Notes under the pieces: generated by a model
Databases searched by the model: none
What the model saw: only the letters and a program-made list of their open reading frames with translations
Told to the model about the DNA's origin: nothing
Program-made: the position numbers and the translations under genes
In this document: positions 33,890 to 42,833 of the stretch, one piece after another
Numbering within the stretch: position 1 is the stretch's first letter
Layout: each line of letters begins with the position of its first letter
DNA from: Salinibacillus kushneri
GTDB lineage: Bacteria; Bacillota; Bacilli; Bacillales; Alkalibacillaceae
Direction: 5' to 3'
Assembly: GCF_900111405.1 (NCBI RefSeq)
Contig: NZ_FOHJ01000005.1
Location: 186,001 to 250,000 of the forward strand
Length of the DNA: 64,000 nucleotides

Positions 33890-35698
33890 TTATTTAAACA
33901 AATCCCATAACCGATCCCAGAATCCTTTTTCCTCTTCTTCGGGTTGTTCATTTTCCTCTACTTCATCATCTTTCTTAATACTTTCTGTTTTGATGACAAA
34001 CTGTACAGAACTTACCTTTTCATTCTTTGATGAAACAAATGAAACAGGATTAAAATCAGATTTGTCGTATTCATTCATCATGTTATCTATTTCATTTTGC
34101 ATTTCGTCAGGTAAATCACTTGTTGATTCAGCTAATTCATTTGTACCTTCATGAAGTTCACTTACACCATTTTCCAACTCACTTGTTCCATCCGTTAAAT
34201 CTGTGATGCCTCCATGCAGCTTATCATAAGATGATGATAATTCGGATACACCATCTGTATAATCCACTAAACCTGAATGGAACTCTTTATATTTAGTAGA
34301 AAGTTCACTTAAACCTTGCTGCAATTGTTTCATGGATTTGTTCAAATTCGAGTTTTCTAGACTTTTGACCATAGTTTCTAAATTTGTTCTCATTTCAGTA
34401 AGTGATTCTTTCACACCATTTAATGTAGGTTCAACTGCATGAAATGCTTTTATATTATCAGCATAAGTTTTTTTCATTTCCTGGGTTTTCTCATAGCTTT
34501 GGACCAATTTCTTTTTAACTTCAGGATTTATTTCGCTCTGTTTTAATTCTTGTATATCGTTTGGAGATATATTAGGAATTTTATTTATTGATTGGTCTAA
34601 AGCACTAAAGGCCTCTGAATAGTTATTCTTTAAATCAGATAAACCATCTTCCGTTTCTTTTAAACCATTCGCAATTTCCTTAAGACCATTTTGTAAGTCC
34701 GCTAGATTACCTGAATTATTATCATCAGAACCATCTTGCAATGACTGACTCATGTCTTCCAGAGCTGTATCAATCCCTTTGGATCCCTCAATCAAATCTG
34801 AGGAGCCATTATCAAGTTCATGGATACCCTTTTTATATTCGCCAGAACCTTCCTGTAAGTCTTTAGCACCATTATTCAGTTCAGCAATTCCATCATTAAG
34901 CTCTCCAACGCCATCATTAATTTCTGCTGTGGCATCTGAAAGTGACTTCATATCCTCTGTCATTTCATCAGAATCTGGTTCATCAACAGACATGGAAGAC
35001 GGCATCCCTGTAATTTCTATACTTTCCATTTCTAAATCTTTAACATCCGCTTTGACCACAAAGCTCTCTTCTTTTTCAGGCATAACCGTAAAGGTCACTT
35101 GTTTATTCTTTCCGGAGCTTGCAACCATACCCTTTTCCGTTTTGATATTTTGATAGATTTCTGAATCAAAAGGAAGCGAAATTTGCAGCATATAGTTCTC
35201 AAAAAAGCTTGAATCAGCGTCTTCATTTTCTTTCGTTTCAATATGAATCTCTAGCTTCCCATCTTTACCCAATAACTCTTCTGGTGATAAAGATTGACCG
35301 TTTAATTTGTAGGAAACCTTTATATCCCATGGTAAAGCTTGACCTTTTAAATTTCCCTGGTAATAAAATTGGTCTTCTGATGCATTAAACTTTACTTGGT
35401 TATCGTTCAACTTCATAACTTTTAAATTGGTTAGATTTTCAACATTTGTATATGGACCATAGTCAACCATTTTCCCAGGTTGATCTACTTTGAAATTGTT
35501 AACCACATACATCTCTTTCTGTTCACCATTTGCATTTAAGTTGGCATAAACGACTTCGCTTTTCTCAGCATAGGACCCTTCTTTTGGTGACCCGTTTTCT
35601 TCTGAGGAAGAATCGTTTGTTGTTGCTGATGCAAAGGTAGTCGGTATGACAAGAACACCTGCCATCATTAACGCGGATAAGCGTTTCAATTTCATCAT
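33890..35698 (-). CDS. secreted protein with YhgE-like heptad repeats, partner of the MMPL exporter
   Basis: A 602-residue protein with a signal peptide (about residues 1-25, cleaved near FASA). A globular N-terminal part follows, then two regions of Gly/Asn/Asp/Leu heptad repeats: GVGELNDGIAELNNGAKDL near 260 and GVSELSSSYDKLHGGITDL near 480. These repeats form long coiled coils in YhgE/Pip-type and MMPL-associated proteins. The C-terminus is acidic, then amphipathic (GFWDRLWDLFK). There is no other membrane span. Its ATG overlaps the stop of the MMPL gene by one base, so the two are coupled and probably form one envelope complex. The biochemical role is unknown. Confidence 0.7.
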   Translation of the reverse strand: MMKLKRLSALMMAGVLVIPTTFASATTNDSSSEENGSPKEGSYAEKSEVVYANLNANGEQKEMYVVNNFKVDQPGKMVDYGPYTNVENLTNLKVMKLNDNQVKFNASEDQFYYQGNLKGQALPWDIKVSYKLNGQSLSPEELLGKDGKLEIHIETKENEDADSSFFENYMLQISLPFDSEIYQNIKTEKGMVASSGKNKQVTFTVMPEKEESFVVKADVKDLEMESIEITGMPSSMSVDEPDSDEMTEDMKSLSDATAEINDGVGELNDGIAELNNGAKDLQEGSGEYKKGIHELDNGSSDLIEGSKGIDTALEDMSQSLQDGSDDNNSGNLADLQNGLKEIANGLKETEDGLSDLKNNYSEAFSALDQSINKIPNISPNDIQELKQSEINPEVKKKLVQSYEKTQEMKKTYADNIKAFHAVEPTLNGVKESLTEMRTNLETMVKSLENSNLNKSMKQLQQGLSELSTKYKEFHSGLVDYTDGVSELSSSYDKLHGGITDLTDGTSELENGVSELHEGTNELAESTSDLPDEMQNEIDNMMNEYDKSDFNPVSFVSSKNEKVSSVQFVIKTESIKKDDEVEENEQPEEEEKGFWDRLWDLFK

Positions 35699-37752
35699 TA
35701 TTCCCCTCCCTTATAGAAGTTTGCTTTTAGTGTTGTTTTTCTAATCACACGATCGAATATAACCAGCATTGCAGGTATTACAAATACAACCATAATAAAT
35801 GCAAGTAACGCACCTCTGCCTAATAGTAAACCGATTGAAGATACAATTGGGTTTGATGATGTGAGCGACAAAATAAACCCAACGCTCGATAAGATGGCTG
35901 CAGAAATAAAGATAGCAAAAATCTTACCATCAATTGTTTTCTTAATGGCTTCCATAGCTGGCATTTCCCGACGATGATTTCGGTAATTTTCCGTAAACAG
36001 AATACCGTAATCAACAGTTGCAGCAAGCTGTACCGTGCTGACAATTAAATAGCCAACATAAACTAACGATGAATCCATAAAATATGGAACCGATAAGTTT
36101 AACCATACAGCTGATTGAATCGTCAGTAATAACACAACGGGAATAGATATAGATTTGAACGTGACAAGTAATACAATTGCAATCGCAATAATTGTAAGCA
36201 AGTTCACGACTGTATTATCCTGTTCAACCGTATGCTTCATATCATACAAGGTTACACTTTCACCAAGCAGATGAACTTCATCATAATAGGATTTTGCTGT
36301 TTCCTTAACATCCTCAATTAAGGAAAATGCCGCCTCTCCTTCAGAATCCGTCTCAGTATTTAGTGTGATTCGAGTGTAGTTATCTGAGTAAAATTGCTCT
36401 GTCATCGATTCCTCTAAATAATCAGGTGGAATAGCTGAACTTACAGTATTCACATAGGACACCACATTGGAGACATGAGGAAGGTCCTCTAAATGCTGAA
36501 CAAGCTCTTCCTCTTTTGCCATATCCCCTTTTGGAACGAGGACAACCATTGGCGTATTTTTCCCAAATGCTTCTTGAACAGCGGCCGTATCAGCACCTGC
36601 CCGCGTAGTTTCAGGCTGTTCACCTGTACCATATATAAAATTGGTTTGGGCTTGAGCTAAAAATGCTGGGACGATTAAGAGTAAGAGTAGAATAAAACTT
36701 GGAATCCTGAATTTCATAACCCATTTACCAACATTTTTTAAGTCCGGCACAAACGGTTTATGTTGTGTGCGATCAATCCATTTATAAAACATTAATGTTA
36801 ATGCAGGTAAAAACACAATCACACTGATAAAGCTTAGCACAATTCCTTTTACCAGGTTAAGGCCTAAGTCAGCACCAATTCCAAAATCCATAAATGTTAG
36901 CGCAATGAAACCGAAAAACGTTGTCGATGCACTCGCTGCAATAGCTGGAAACGATTGTTTAATCGCTAACTGCATGGCTTCATTTGGACTTGATACTTGT
37001 TTACGATAATCAGAAAAACTATGGAGTAAAAAGATGGCATAATCCAACGATACGGCCAGTTGTAATATAGGTGCTACCGATTGGGTTACAAAAGAGATTT
37101 CGCCGATAAAAATATTTGTTCCTAAATTAATTAATACCGAAATGCCAATCGCTGTTAAAAAGAATAACGGTTCCATCCAGGAATTTGTGGATAGAATTAA
37201 AATGATAATAATGATTGGAACTAATATAGCCGCTGCATTAAAAGACTCCTGCCCGGCCATTTTTTGTGAAGTTGCTGTATCTACCGCTTCACCTGTAATA
37301 GCATTTTCCTCCCCAATCAAATCATATATTTGATCGGTTATGTTAACTTCATCCCCTTCACGTATATGAATCGAGAATAAAGCTGCTTTATCTTTATAAT
37401 AAGACTCTACTGTATCCTCGTCTGCCATTTCAACAGGTGTCTTGACATCGATTACGTCATCTAACCAGGTAACGTTTGAAACTCCCTCAATGGCTTCCAA
37501 TTGTTCTTTATATGATAAAGCCTCGGTAATGGAAACATCACGAACCATTACTCTTGCATTAGCAATTGGCTCATCAAATTCTTCTTCCATTAAATCCATT
37601 GCTTCCATGGATGGTGAATCATCAGGTAAATAATCAACCATATTGTAATTGACGGAAACACCAAATTGCGCAATTGTACTTATGAGCGCAATCAGAACAA
37701 ATGCGATAACAATGGACTTTTTGCGTTTAATTATTCTTGTTGATAAATCAAT
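35698..37752 (-). CDS. MMPL/RND-family transporter
   Basis: A large polytopic protein with two repeats, each a loop of about 150 residues outside the membrane and five or six helices. Examples are AAAILVPIIIIILILSTNSW and TQSVAPILQLAVSLDYAIFL in the first half, and VNLLTIIAIAIVLLVTF and TVQLAATVDYGILFTENYR in the second. The Asp in SLDYA and TVDYG marks the proton-relay helix. The first ATG (37641) leaves out helix 1. The same frame continues upstream with STRIIKRKKSIVIAFVLIAL and QFGVSVNYNM, back to an ATT codon at 37752 with no ATG, GTG or TTG. So either ATT is used or one base is wrong near 37757-37760. It exports lipids or drugs; the substrate is unknown. Confidence 0.8.
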   Translation of the reverse strand: MDLSTRIIKRKKSIVIAFVLIALISTIAQFGVSVNYNMVDYLPDDSPSMEAMDLMEEEFDEPIANARVMVRDVSITEALSYKEQLEAIEGVSNVTWLDDVIDVKTPVEMADEDTVESYYKDKAALFSIHIREGDEVNITDQIYDLIGEENAITGEAVDTATSQKMAGQESFNAAAILVPIIIIILILSTNSWMEPLFFLTAIGISVLINLGTNIFIGEISFVTQSVAPILQLAVSLDYAIFLLHSFSDYRKQVSSPNEAMQLAIKQSFPAIAASASTTFFGFIALTFMDFGIGADLGLNLVKGIVLSFISVIVFLPALTLMFYKWIDRTQHKPFVPDLKNVGKWVMKFRIPSFILLLLLIVPAFLAQAQTNFIYGTGEQPETTRAGADTAAVQEAFGKNTPMVVLVPKGDMAKEEELVQHLEDLPHVSNVVSYVNTVSSAIPPDYLEESMTEQFYSDNYTRITLNTETDSEGEAAFSLIEDVKETAKSYYDEVHLLGESVTLYDMKHTVEQDNTVVNLLTIIAIAIVLLVTFKSISIPVVLLLTIQSAVWLNLSVPYFMDSSLVYVGYLIVSTVQLAATVDYGILFTENYRNHRREMPAMEAIKKTIDGKIFAIFISAAILSSVGFILSLTSSNPIVSSIGLLLGRGALLAFIMVVFVIPAMLVIFDRVIRKTTLKANFYKGGE

Positions 37753-37870
37753 AAGGCCTCATCCTCTCTTGCAAAATAACCTTAATACATTCTAATATTG
37801 TAATAGACAGTATGTTGGATTATCAACAAACAGTTTCATAAATTTCGTCAACTTTTCAACACTTTATTTA

Positions 37871-37890
37871 TTTGTGTTGACTTTCACAAA
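37871..37890. promoter_or_regulatory. candidate TetR operator between the MMPL operon and its regulator
   Basis: TTTGTG (37871-37876) and CACAAA (37885-37890) form an inverted repeat with an eight-base centre, 25 bases ahead of the TetR gene and within the shared divergent promoter region. Confidence 0.4.
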
Positions 37891-37914
37891 AATGTCAAAA
37901 AAGGAGTTTTCATT

Positions 37915-38487
37915 TTGAACAAAAAATTAGATCGACGTAAAAAATATACACGTAAAGTTCTAAAGGAAAGTTTTATTAAATTATTAGCAGAAAAATCGAT
38001 TTCTTCTATTACCGTAAAGGAAATTTGCGAAATGGCCGATATTAATCGCTCAACCTTCTATACTCACTATTCCGATCATTATGACTTATTGGATAAAATA
38101 GAAGAGGAAATTACTAAAGACTTAAGTCAATATTTAAACAGCTACACCTTTACGATTGATGAAGAGTCATTACAGATGACGCAAAAATTATTGGAGTATA
38201 TAACTCGTAACAAATTTATGTTTCAAACTTTATTAAATAAAAATGGAGATCCTACCTTTGAACAGAAGTTGATGGAAATTGCACAAAGCTTCATGATGAA
38301 AAATTGGAAGACCTTCAATCAGGTAGAGGAGGAACAATCACGCTACTTAAGTACATTCGTTGTAAGCGGAGCGATTAATGTAATTAAAGAATGGATTGAG
38401 GGGGACATGGGCCAAACACCTAAAGAAATGGCTGTAATGATTAATCATTTTGCGAACTATGGAGTGTCCTACTTAGACAATAAATAA
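37915..38487 (+). CDS. TetR-family regulator divergent from the MMPL operon
   Basis: A 190-residue regulator. The helix-turn-helix is SISSITVKEICEMADINRST with FYTHYSDHYDLLDKI after it, preceded by a basic KLDRRKKYTRKVLKESF. The C-terminal ligand domain is helical. It starts at a TTG with AAAGGAG nine bases upstream. It is transcribed away from the exporter pair and probably represses it. The ligand is unknown. Confidence 0.85.
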   Translation: MNKKLDRRKKYTRKVLKESFIKLLAEKSISSITVKEICEMADINRSTFYTHYSDHYDLLDKIEEEITKDLSQYLNSYTFTIDEESLQMTQKLLEYITRNKFMFQTLLNKNGDPTFEQKLMEIAQSFMMKNWKTFNQVEEEQSRYLSTFVVSGAINVIKEWIEGDMGQTPKEMAVMINHFANYGVSYLDNK

Positions 38488-38591
38488 AATAACTTCTCTT
38501 CCCAGTTTTATATCTCTCCATATCAATTCCTGAATTCTTTTTTCAAGCCATTCAAATACTTTAGGAAACAATGGAGAAGCATTATCAAAAG

Positions 38592-38630
38592 AAACCGTCT
38601 TGAATGTGAGTTAATCTTCAAGACGGTTTT
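38592..38630. terminator. bidirectional terminator between tetR and rpiA
   Basis: AAACCGTCTTGAA (38592-38604) pairs with TTCAAGACGGTTT (38617-38629) with A and T runs on the two sides. It ends both convergent genes. Confidence 0.85.
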
Positions 38631-38644
38631 TAGTTTTTTAGTTA

Positions 38645-39325
38645 TCACGATTGATCAATCACATCAACTTTTTCATCTTTTCCTACCATCACTTTTCGTG
38701 CCATATTAATAAATAAGCCAGTTTCAACCACACCTACTAATGATTTTAGTTCTTCATGCAATTTTTTTGGCTCAGCAATCTTTTCAAAATTACAATCCAA
38801 GATATAGTTCCCATTATCAGTAATGAATGGTTCGCCCTTGCTTTTTCTAATCTTAGGTTCACAGCCAAAATCAGAAATTTTATTTGCTGTAACTTCCCAT
38901 CCAAATGGAAGAACTTCTATTGGTAATAAAAAATTCCCCAAATAAGTAACCATCTTGGATTCATCAACAATCACATAGAAGGATTTAGCTGAAGCAGCGA
39001 CAATCTTTTCACGAACCAATGCACCGCCTCCACCCTTAATCAGCTGCAGATTCGGATCTACTTCATCCGCACCGTCAATAGCCAGATCAAGCTCCTGAAC
39101 CTTTGAGAAATCGGTTAGCGGAACACCAAATTCCTTAGCCCATTCGGCAGTTGTATTCGATGTAGGAACTCCTTCAATGTCCAATCCCTCCTTGACCCTA
39201 TCACCGAGTTTTTTAATCATGTAATACATCGTTGATCCGGAGCCAAGACCTACCTTCATTCCATCTTTTATGTAGTCCACAACTTCTTCTCCTACTAATT
39301 GTTTCGTTTTATCTGTTTTCGTCAT
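38645..39325 (-). CDS. rpiA: RpiA, ribose-5-phosphate isomerase A
   Basis: Interconverts ribose 5-phosphate and ribulose 5-phosphate in the non-oxidative pentose phosphate pathway. The 226 residues show all RpiA landmarks: VGLGSGSTMYYMI (phosphate loop), DLAIDGADEVDPNLQLIKGG (catalytic Asp), GGALVREKIVAASAKSFYVI (Glu and Lys) and VDESKMV. A C-terminal ferredoxin-like domain ends in GVVETGLFI. It has its own leader of about 300 bases from the sugar operon and a terminator separates them, so it is a separate unit. Placement beside a polyol PTS operon and tkt fits a role in pentose phosphate supply. Confidence 0.94.
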   Translation of the reverse strand: MTKTDKTKQLVGEEVVDYIKDGMKVGLGSGSTMYYMIKKLGDRVKEGLDIEGVPTSNTTAEWAKEFGVPLTDFSKVQELDLAIDGADEVDPNLQLIKGGGGALVREKIVAASAKSFYVIVDESKMVTYLGNFLLPIEVLPFGWEVTANKISDFGCEPKIRKSKGEPFITDNGNYILDCNFEKIAEPKKLHEELKSLVGVVETGLFINMARKVMVGKDEKVDVIDQS

Positions 39326-39588
39326 TTGCTTGTGACCCTCCTCATCTACTGATAGCTAATTAGTAATGATATTAGATTGCTTATTTATCCTATAAACTTT
39401 ACTCTTTGACACAAACTTTAATTTCCTTCATGGCTAATTTTCCTCTAATGAAATACAGATTGTAACAGCAATTTACCTCTTTCTATTTTAACACCAAATA
39501 GATACAATTTTGAAAGGTTTATCACAAACTACTGAATTGTTTCTTTTTATGATGTTGAGAAGAGGGAAAGGAATGTAAAAAACGATAA

Positions 39589-39618
39589 AAATAGCGTCCA
39601 TAAAGCAGACGCTATTTT
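39589..39618 (-). terminator. terminator of the polyol PTS operon
   Basis: AAAATAGCGTC (39589-39599) pairs with GACGCTATTTT (39608-39618), 23 bases past the last gene; on the minus strand the stem ends in TTTTT. The rest of the gap 39326-39588 is AT-rich with no gene seen. Confidence 0.75.
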
Positions 39619-39640
39619 GGAAATATATCAAAACTCCCTA

Positions 39641-40735
39641 CTATCGAACAACTTTTTCAGAAGCTAATGTTCCTGATTTTTCAGCCTTTTCAGGAAGAAA
39701 TAGAACTTTCACCGATTCGATTTCTCTATTAATGATTTTCTGCAGAGCTTCGGGTCCCTCTTCTAAAGATAAACGATGAGAAATCATTGGATCGACTACA
39801 ATTTGACCCGTACTCATATAATGAACCGTTGAAGCCCACTCTTTTCCTGGGAATGGTGCAGAAATCGCATTCCATGACCCATACACTTTAAGTTCATTGC
39901 GAACAATTTTCTCAAAATAAAAACGTTCGATCGTAATGTCTGCATATGGGATTCCCATAAATACTACCTCTCCGCCCTTTCGCGGCAAGGCAAACACTTG
40001 AGCAGATGTTATGGGAGAACCAGCTGATTCGACTGCTAAGTCAACTCCCCTGCCATTTGTGTGCTCTAAAATTTGTTCATGCGGTGGTTTTTCCAAGGAA
40101 TTGATTGCTACATCAGCACCAAGTTCTTTCGCAATGGACAGTTTTTTATCATCAATATCAATGGAATACACTTTCTTAGCTCCGAAGATTTTGGCCCATT
40201 GAACAGCTAGTAATCCTATGCTCCCAACACCCATAATTGCTACTTCTGCACCTGGTCGTATTGTCGTACGATAAAAACCATGTGCAACCACAGAAGCTGG
40301 TTCTACTAATGCAGCTGTATCAAAATCTACGTTAGCTGGTAATGGTATAACATGAGTTTCAGGTAGTTTGGTATATTCCGCATAGGCTCCTGGTTTATAT
40401 GCACCCATAACATGTAACTTTTCACATTGAGAGGGCTCTCCTCTGCGACAGCTTTCACACTCACCACATACAAATGCAGGACAGCCTGCAACCCGATCAC
40501 CAATTTTTACATTTTTTACTTCCGGTCCGACTTCTGTCACGACACCTGCAAATTCATGACCAAACGTCATTCCCTCCACATAAGGTCCAAGCTTCTTGTA
40601 TCTGGAGGTATCAGAACCACATATTCCTACTGATTTCACCCTTATTATCACATCATCGGGATTTTCAATAGTAGGTTCAGGTGTCTGTTCCTCAAAACGG
40701 AGATCCTGCACCCCATATAAATTTAAGGCTTTCAC
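39641..40735 (-). CDS. zinc-dependent polyol-phosphate dehydrogenase (galactitol-1-phosphate 5-dehydrogenase type)
   Basis: A 364-residue medium-chain dehydrogenase. Catalytic zinc ligands are seen in VGICGSDTSRY (Cys) and GMTFGHEFAGVV (His-Glu), and four structural-zinc cysteines in CPAFVCGECESCRRGEPSQC. The Rossmann loop is AIMGVGSIGLLAVQWAK, followed by YSIDIDDKK, whose Asp prefers NAD. The sequence resembles galactitol-1-phosphate 5-dehydrogenases and D-arabitol-phosphate dehydrogenases. It is the last gene of the PTS operon and would oxidise the phosphorylated polyol. The exact sugar is not fixed by sequence. Confidence 0.82.
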   Translation of the reverse strand: MKALNLYGVQDLRFEEQTPEPTIENPDDVIIRVKSVGICGSDTSRYKKLGPYVEGMTFGHEFAGVVTEVGPEVKNVKIGDRVAGCPAFVCGECESCRRGEPSQCEKLHVMGAYKPGAYAEYTKLPETHVIPLPANVDFDTAALVEPASVVAHGFYRTTIRPGAEVAIMGVGSIGLLAVQWAKIFGAKKVYSIDIDDKKLSIAKELGADVAINSLEKPPHEQILEHTNGRGVDLAVESAGSPITSAQVFALPRKGGEVVFMGIPYADITIERFYFEKIVRNELKVYGSWNAISAPFPGKEWASTVHYMSTGQIVVDPMISHRLSLEEGPEALQKIINREIESVKVLFLPEKAEKSGTLASEKVVR

Positions 40736-40757
40736 TATATAACACCCCTCTTGTTGA

Positions 40758-40919
40758 TTAGTCTACTGAATCATTCTGGGTTTGCTTTCTTTTGCTAAAA
40801 TAGATTTTATATACTGCAAAACCAACAATGATTGAGCTTAAAATGAACTGATGCTCAACATAAAAATCTGTTATGGCTCTGAGTGGTCCCAACATAAAGT
40901 CCAAAAGTGCATCTACCAT
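40758..40919 (-). CDS. 53-residue single-span membrane protein in the PTS operon
   Basis: An ATG frame with GAGGG eight bases upstream encodes MVDALLDFMLGPLRAITDFY, then VEHQFILSSIIVGFAVYKIY, then FSKRKQTQNDSVD. An amphipathic N-terminus is followed by one transmembrane helix (QFILSSIIVGFAVYKIYF) and a basic tail, giving a predicted N-out/C-in plasma-membrane peptide. It sits between deoC and the last dehydrogenase gene, with gaps of 69 and 22 bases. Coding signals (ribosome binding site, hydrophobic helix, positive-inside tail) make it real; the function is unknown, perhaps an accessory to the IIC permease. Confidence 0.68.
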   Translation of the reverse strand: MVDALLDFMLGPLRAITDFYVEHQFILSSIIVGFAVYKIYFSKRKQTQNDSVD

Positions 40920-40988
40920 GGTTATACCCTCATTTCGTTAAAAAAAGTTGAACAATCGCATAACACTTTACTAAACATTTTTATTGGC

Positions 40989-41663
40989 TTAGTAAGCTTT
41001 ATTTGACTTTTCACCATTAATAATTGCAACTGCACCACTTGCACCAATTCGGGTTGCTCCAGCCTCTACAATGTTAACTGCATCTTGATAACTCTTAATT
41101 CCTCCTGCAGCTTTAACCCCAATTTTATCGCCCGCAACAGAACGAAGCAGTTTTACGTCTTCCACAGTTGCTCCTCCACCATTGAAGCCCGTAGCTGTTT
41201 TTACAAAATCAGCACCAGCTTCAATAATTAATCTTGTCGCTGTTTCTTTCTCAACATCTGTTAATAAAGCTGTTTCGATAATGACCTTTGTTGTTAAACC
41301 CTGGGAAGCTTTTACAACTTCGGCAATATCATTTTTTACAACGTCATTCTCTCCAGATTTAAGAGCACCTAAATTAATCAGCATATCAATCTCTTCTGCC
41401 CCGTTCTTAATGGCTTCTTTTGTTTCCTCTACTTTCACATGGGTTGTGGCACCACCAAGTGAGAAACCGATAGGAACCCCAACCTTAATTCCGTGTGGAG
41501 ATAATAACGCATGGGCATAAGCAACATAATGAGGATTTACAAAGACCGTCCTGAAACCATACTTAATCGTTTCTTCACAGAAAGCCCTCATATCCTCTTT
41601 AGATGTTGTTGGTTTTAATAAGGTGTAATCAATCATTGAAATGAGCTTTTGTTTATCCAACAT
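40989..41663 (-). CDS. deoC: DeoC, deoxyribose-phosphate aldolase
   Basis: A 224-residue class I aldolase with a TIM barrel. The Schiff-base Lys lies in ADFVKTATGF, the proton-relay Lys in KIGVKAAGGI, and the substrate Asp in IDYTLLKPT. Other family motifs are VGVPIGFSLGGATT and NGAEEIDMLINLGALKSG. It cleaves 2-deoxyribose 5-phosphate to glyceraldehyde 3-phosphate and acetaldehyde. No deoxynucleoside genes (pdp, drm) accompany it; instead it lies between two polyol dehydrogenase genes in a PTS operon, so its true substrate here may be another phosphorylated ketose or aldose. That is inference. Confidence 0.9.
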   Translation of the reverse strand: MLDKQKLISMIDYTLLKPTTSKEDMRAFCEETIKYGFRTVFVNPHYVAYAHALLSPHGIKVGVPIGFSLGGATTHVKVEETKEAIKNGAEEIDMLINLGALKSGENDVVKNDIAEVVKASQGLTTKVIIETALLTDVEKETATRLIIEAGADFVKTATGFNGGGATVEDVKLLRSVAGDKIGVKAAGGIKSYQDAVNIVEAGATRIGASGAVAIINGEKSNKAY

Positions 41664-41680
41664 CCATCCCCCCTTGTAAT

Positions 41681-42715
41681 CTAGTCTTCTACTGGGGTGA
41701 GCAATACTTTAATCGCTTCCCCGCTTTTGATAGCATCGTATGCTTCATCCCATTGGGTAATATCAAATTCATGAGTCACTAATGCTTCTGCCAGTACTTT
41801 TCTTTCATTCATTAAAGCAAGAGATGGTTCCCAGTCAGCAGGCTTTTGGCTTCTGCTTCCAACTACACGAATCTCTTTTTGGATAATTTTTTCAAGGTCA
41901 AATTGAATGTCAGGTTGTGCGAATAAGCCAACTTGAGCGTATTGACCTTTTTTACGTAATAAATCTAACCCTTGTTTAGCTGCTGGCACTGCACCCGAGC
42001 ATTCTAATAGGACATCTGCTCCATACCCGTTTGTTAATTTATTTACAAGTTCCTTTACATCTTCTTCTTGTGTATTAACAACATAGTCAAGGCCTATTTC
42101 ATTAGCCTTATCCAAACGAACTTTATCGTTTGTTAAACCTGTAATAATGACCGTTCCCCCACGGCTTTTCGCGACTTGTGCAGCTAATAGACCAATAGGT
42201 CCTGGTCCTATAACTACTACAATGTCACCTTCATTAATTTCTGTTTTGGCAACAGCATGATGGGTACATGCTAGTGGTTCAGTCATGGCAGCTGATCTGT
42301 ACGTTACATGTTCTGGAAGAGGATGCAAGCTGTCTTTACGGGCAACCAAATATTTTGCAAATCCACCATCCTGTTGTGTACCTAATCCTTTACGATGATT
42401 ACAAAGATTGTAGTCGCCAGCTTTACAATACTCACATTCACCGCAAATATAGAATGTGGTTTCTGATGTAACGCGGTCCCCTACTTTAAATTCAGTAACA
42501 CCTTCACCAACCTCTACTACTTCACCGGCAAATTCATGACCTAATGTGACAGGTACACCAACCTTATAATGACCCTCATACGTATGAATGTCGGATCCGC
42601 AAATACCGGCATATTTCACTTCAATTTTTACCTGGTCCTTCCCAGGAGAAGGTTCAGGCTTATCTTGAATTTCCAGGTTTCCAAACCCATGCTCTGTTTT
42701 GACTAATGATTTCAT
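41681..42715 (-). CDS. zinc-dependent medium-chain polyol dehydrogenase (sorbitol/galactitol type)
   Basis: A 344-residue enzyme. The catalytic zinc site is AGICGSDIHTYEGHY and TLGHEFAGEV, structural zinc ligands are in FYICGECEYCKAGDYNLC, and the coenzyme loop is VVIGPGPIGLLAAQVAK. The start at 42715 (MKSLVKTEHG) has TAGGAGGA upstream. A start 18 codons earlier spans the ribosome binding site and is rejected. It lies 118 bases after the IIC gene and 17 bases before deoC. With the second dehydrogenase at 39641, the operon has two polyol oxidoreductases of the same superfamily but only moderate resemblance, suggesting two substrates or two steps. Confidence 0.85.
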   Translation of the reverse strand: MKSLVKTEHGFGNLEIQDKPEPSPGKDQVKIEVKYAGICGSDIHTYEGHYKVGVPVTLGHEFAGEVVEVGEGVTEFKVGDRVTSETTFYICGECEYCKAGDYNLCNHRKGLGTQQDGGFAKYLVARKDSLHPLPEHVTYRSAAMTEPLACTHHAVAKTEINEGDIVVVIGPGPIGLLAAQVAKSRGGTVIITGLTNDKVRLDKANEIGLDYVVNTQEEDVKELVNKLTNGYGADVLLECSGAVPAAKQGLDLLRKKGQYAQVGLFAQPDIQFDLEKIIQKEIRVVGSRSQKPADWEPSLALMNERKVLAEALVTHEFDITQWDEAYDAIKSGEAIKVLLTPVED

Positions 42716-42833
42716 GATGATTCCTCCTATTTGGTTGGATTCGTACATTCGTTTAACATTCCCTCTCATCTATTCAGTGGGGTATTAAATGAATACCCCA
42801 CTTCAAACAGGTCCTTTTTAAAAGAGAAAACGA

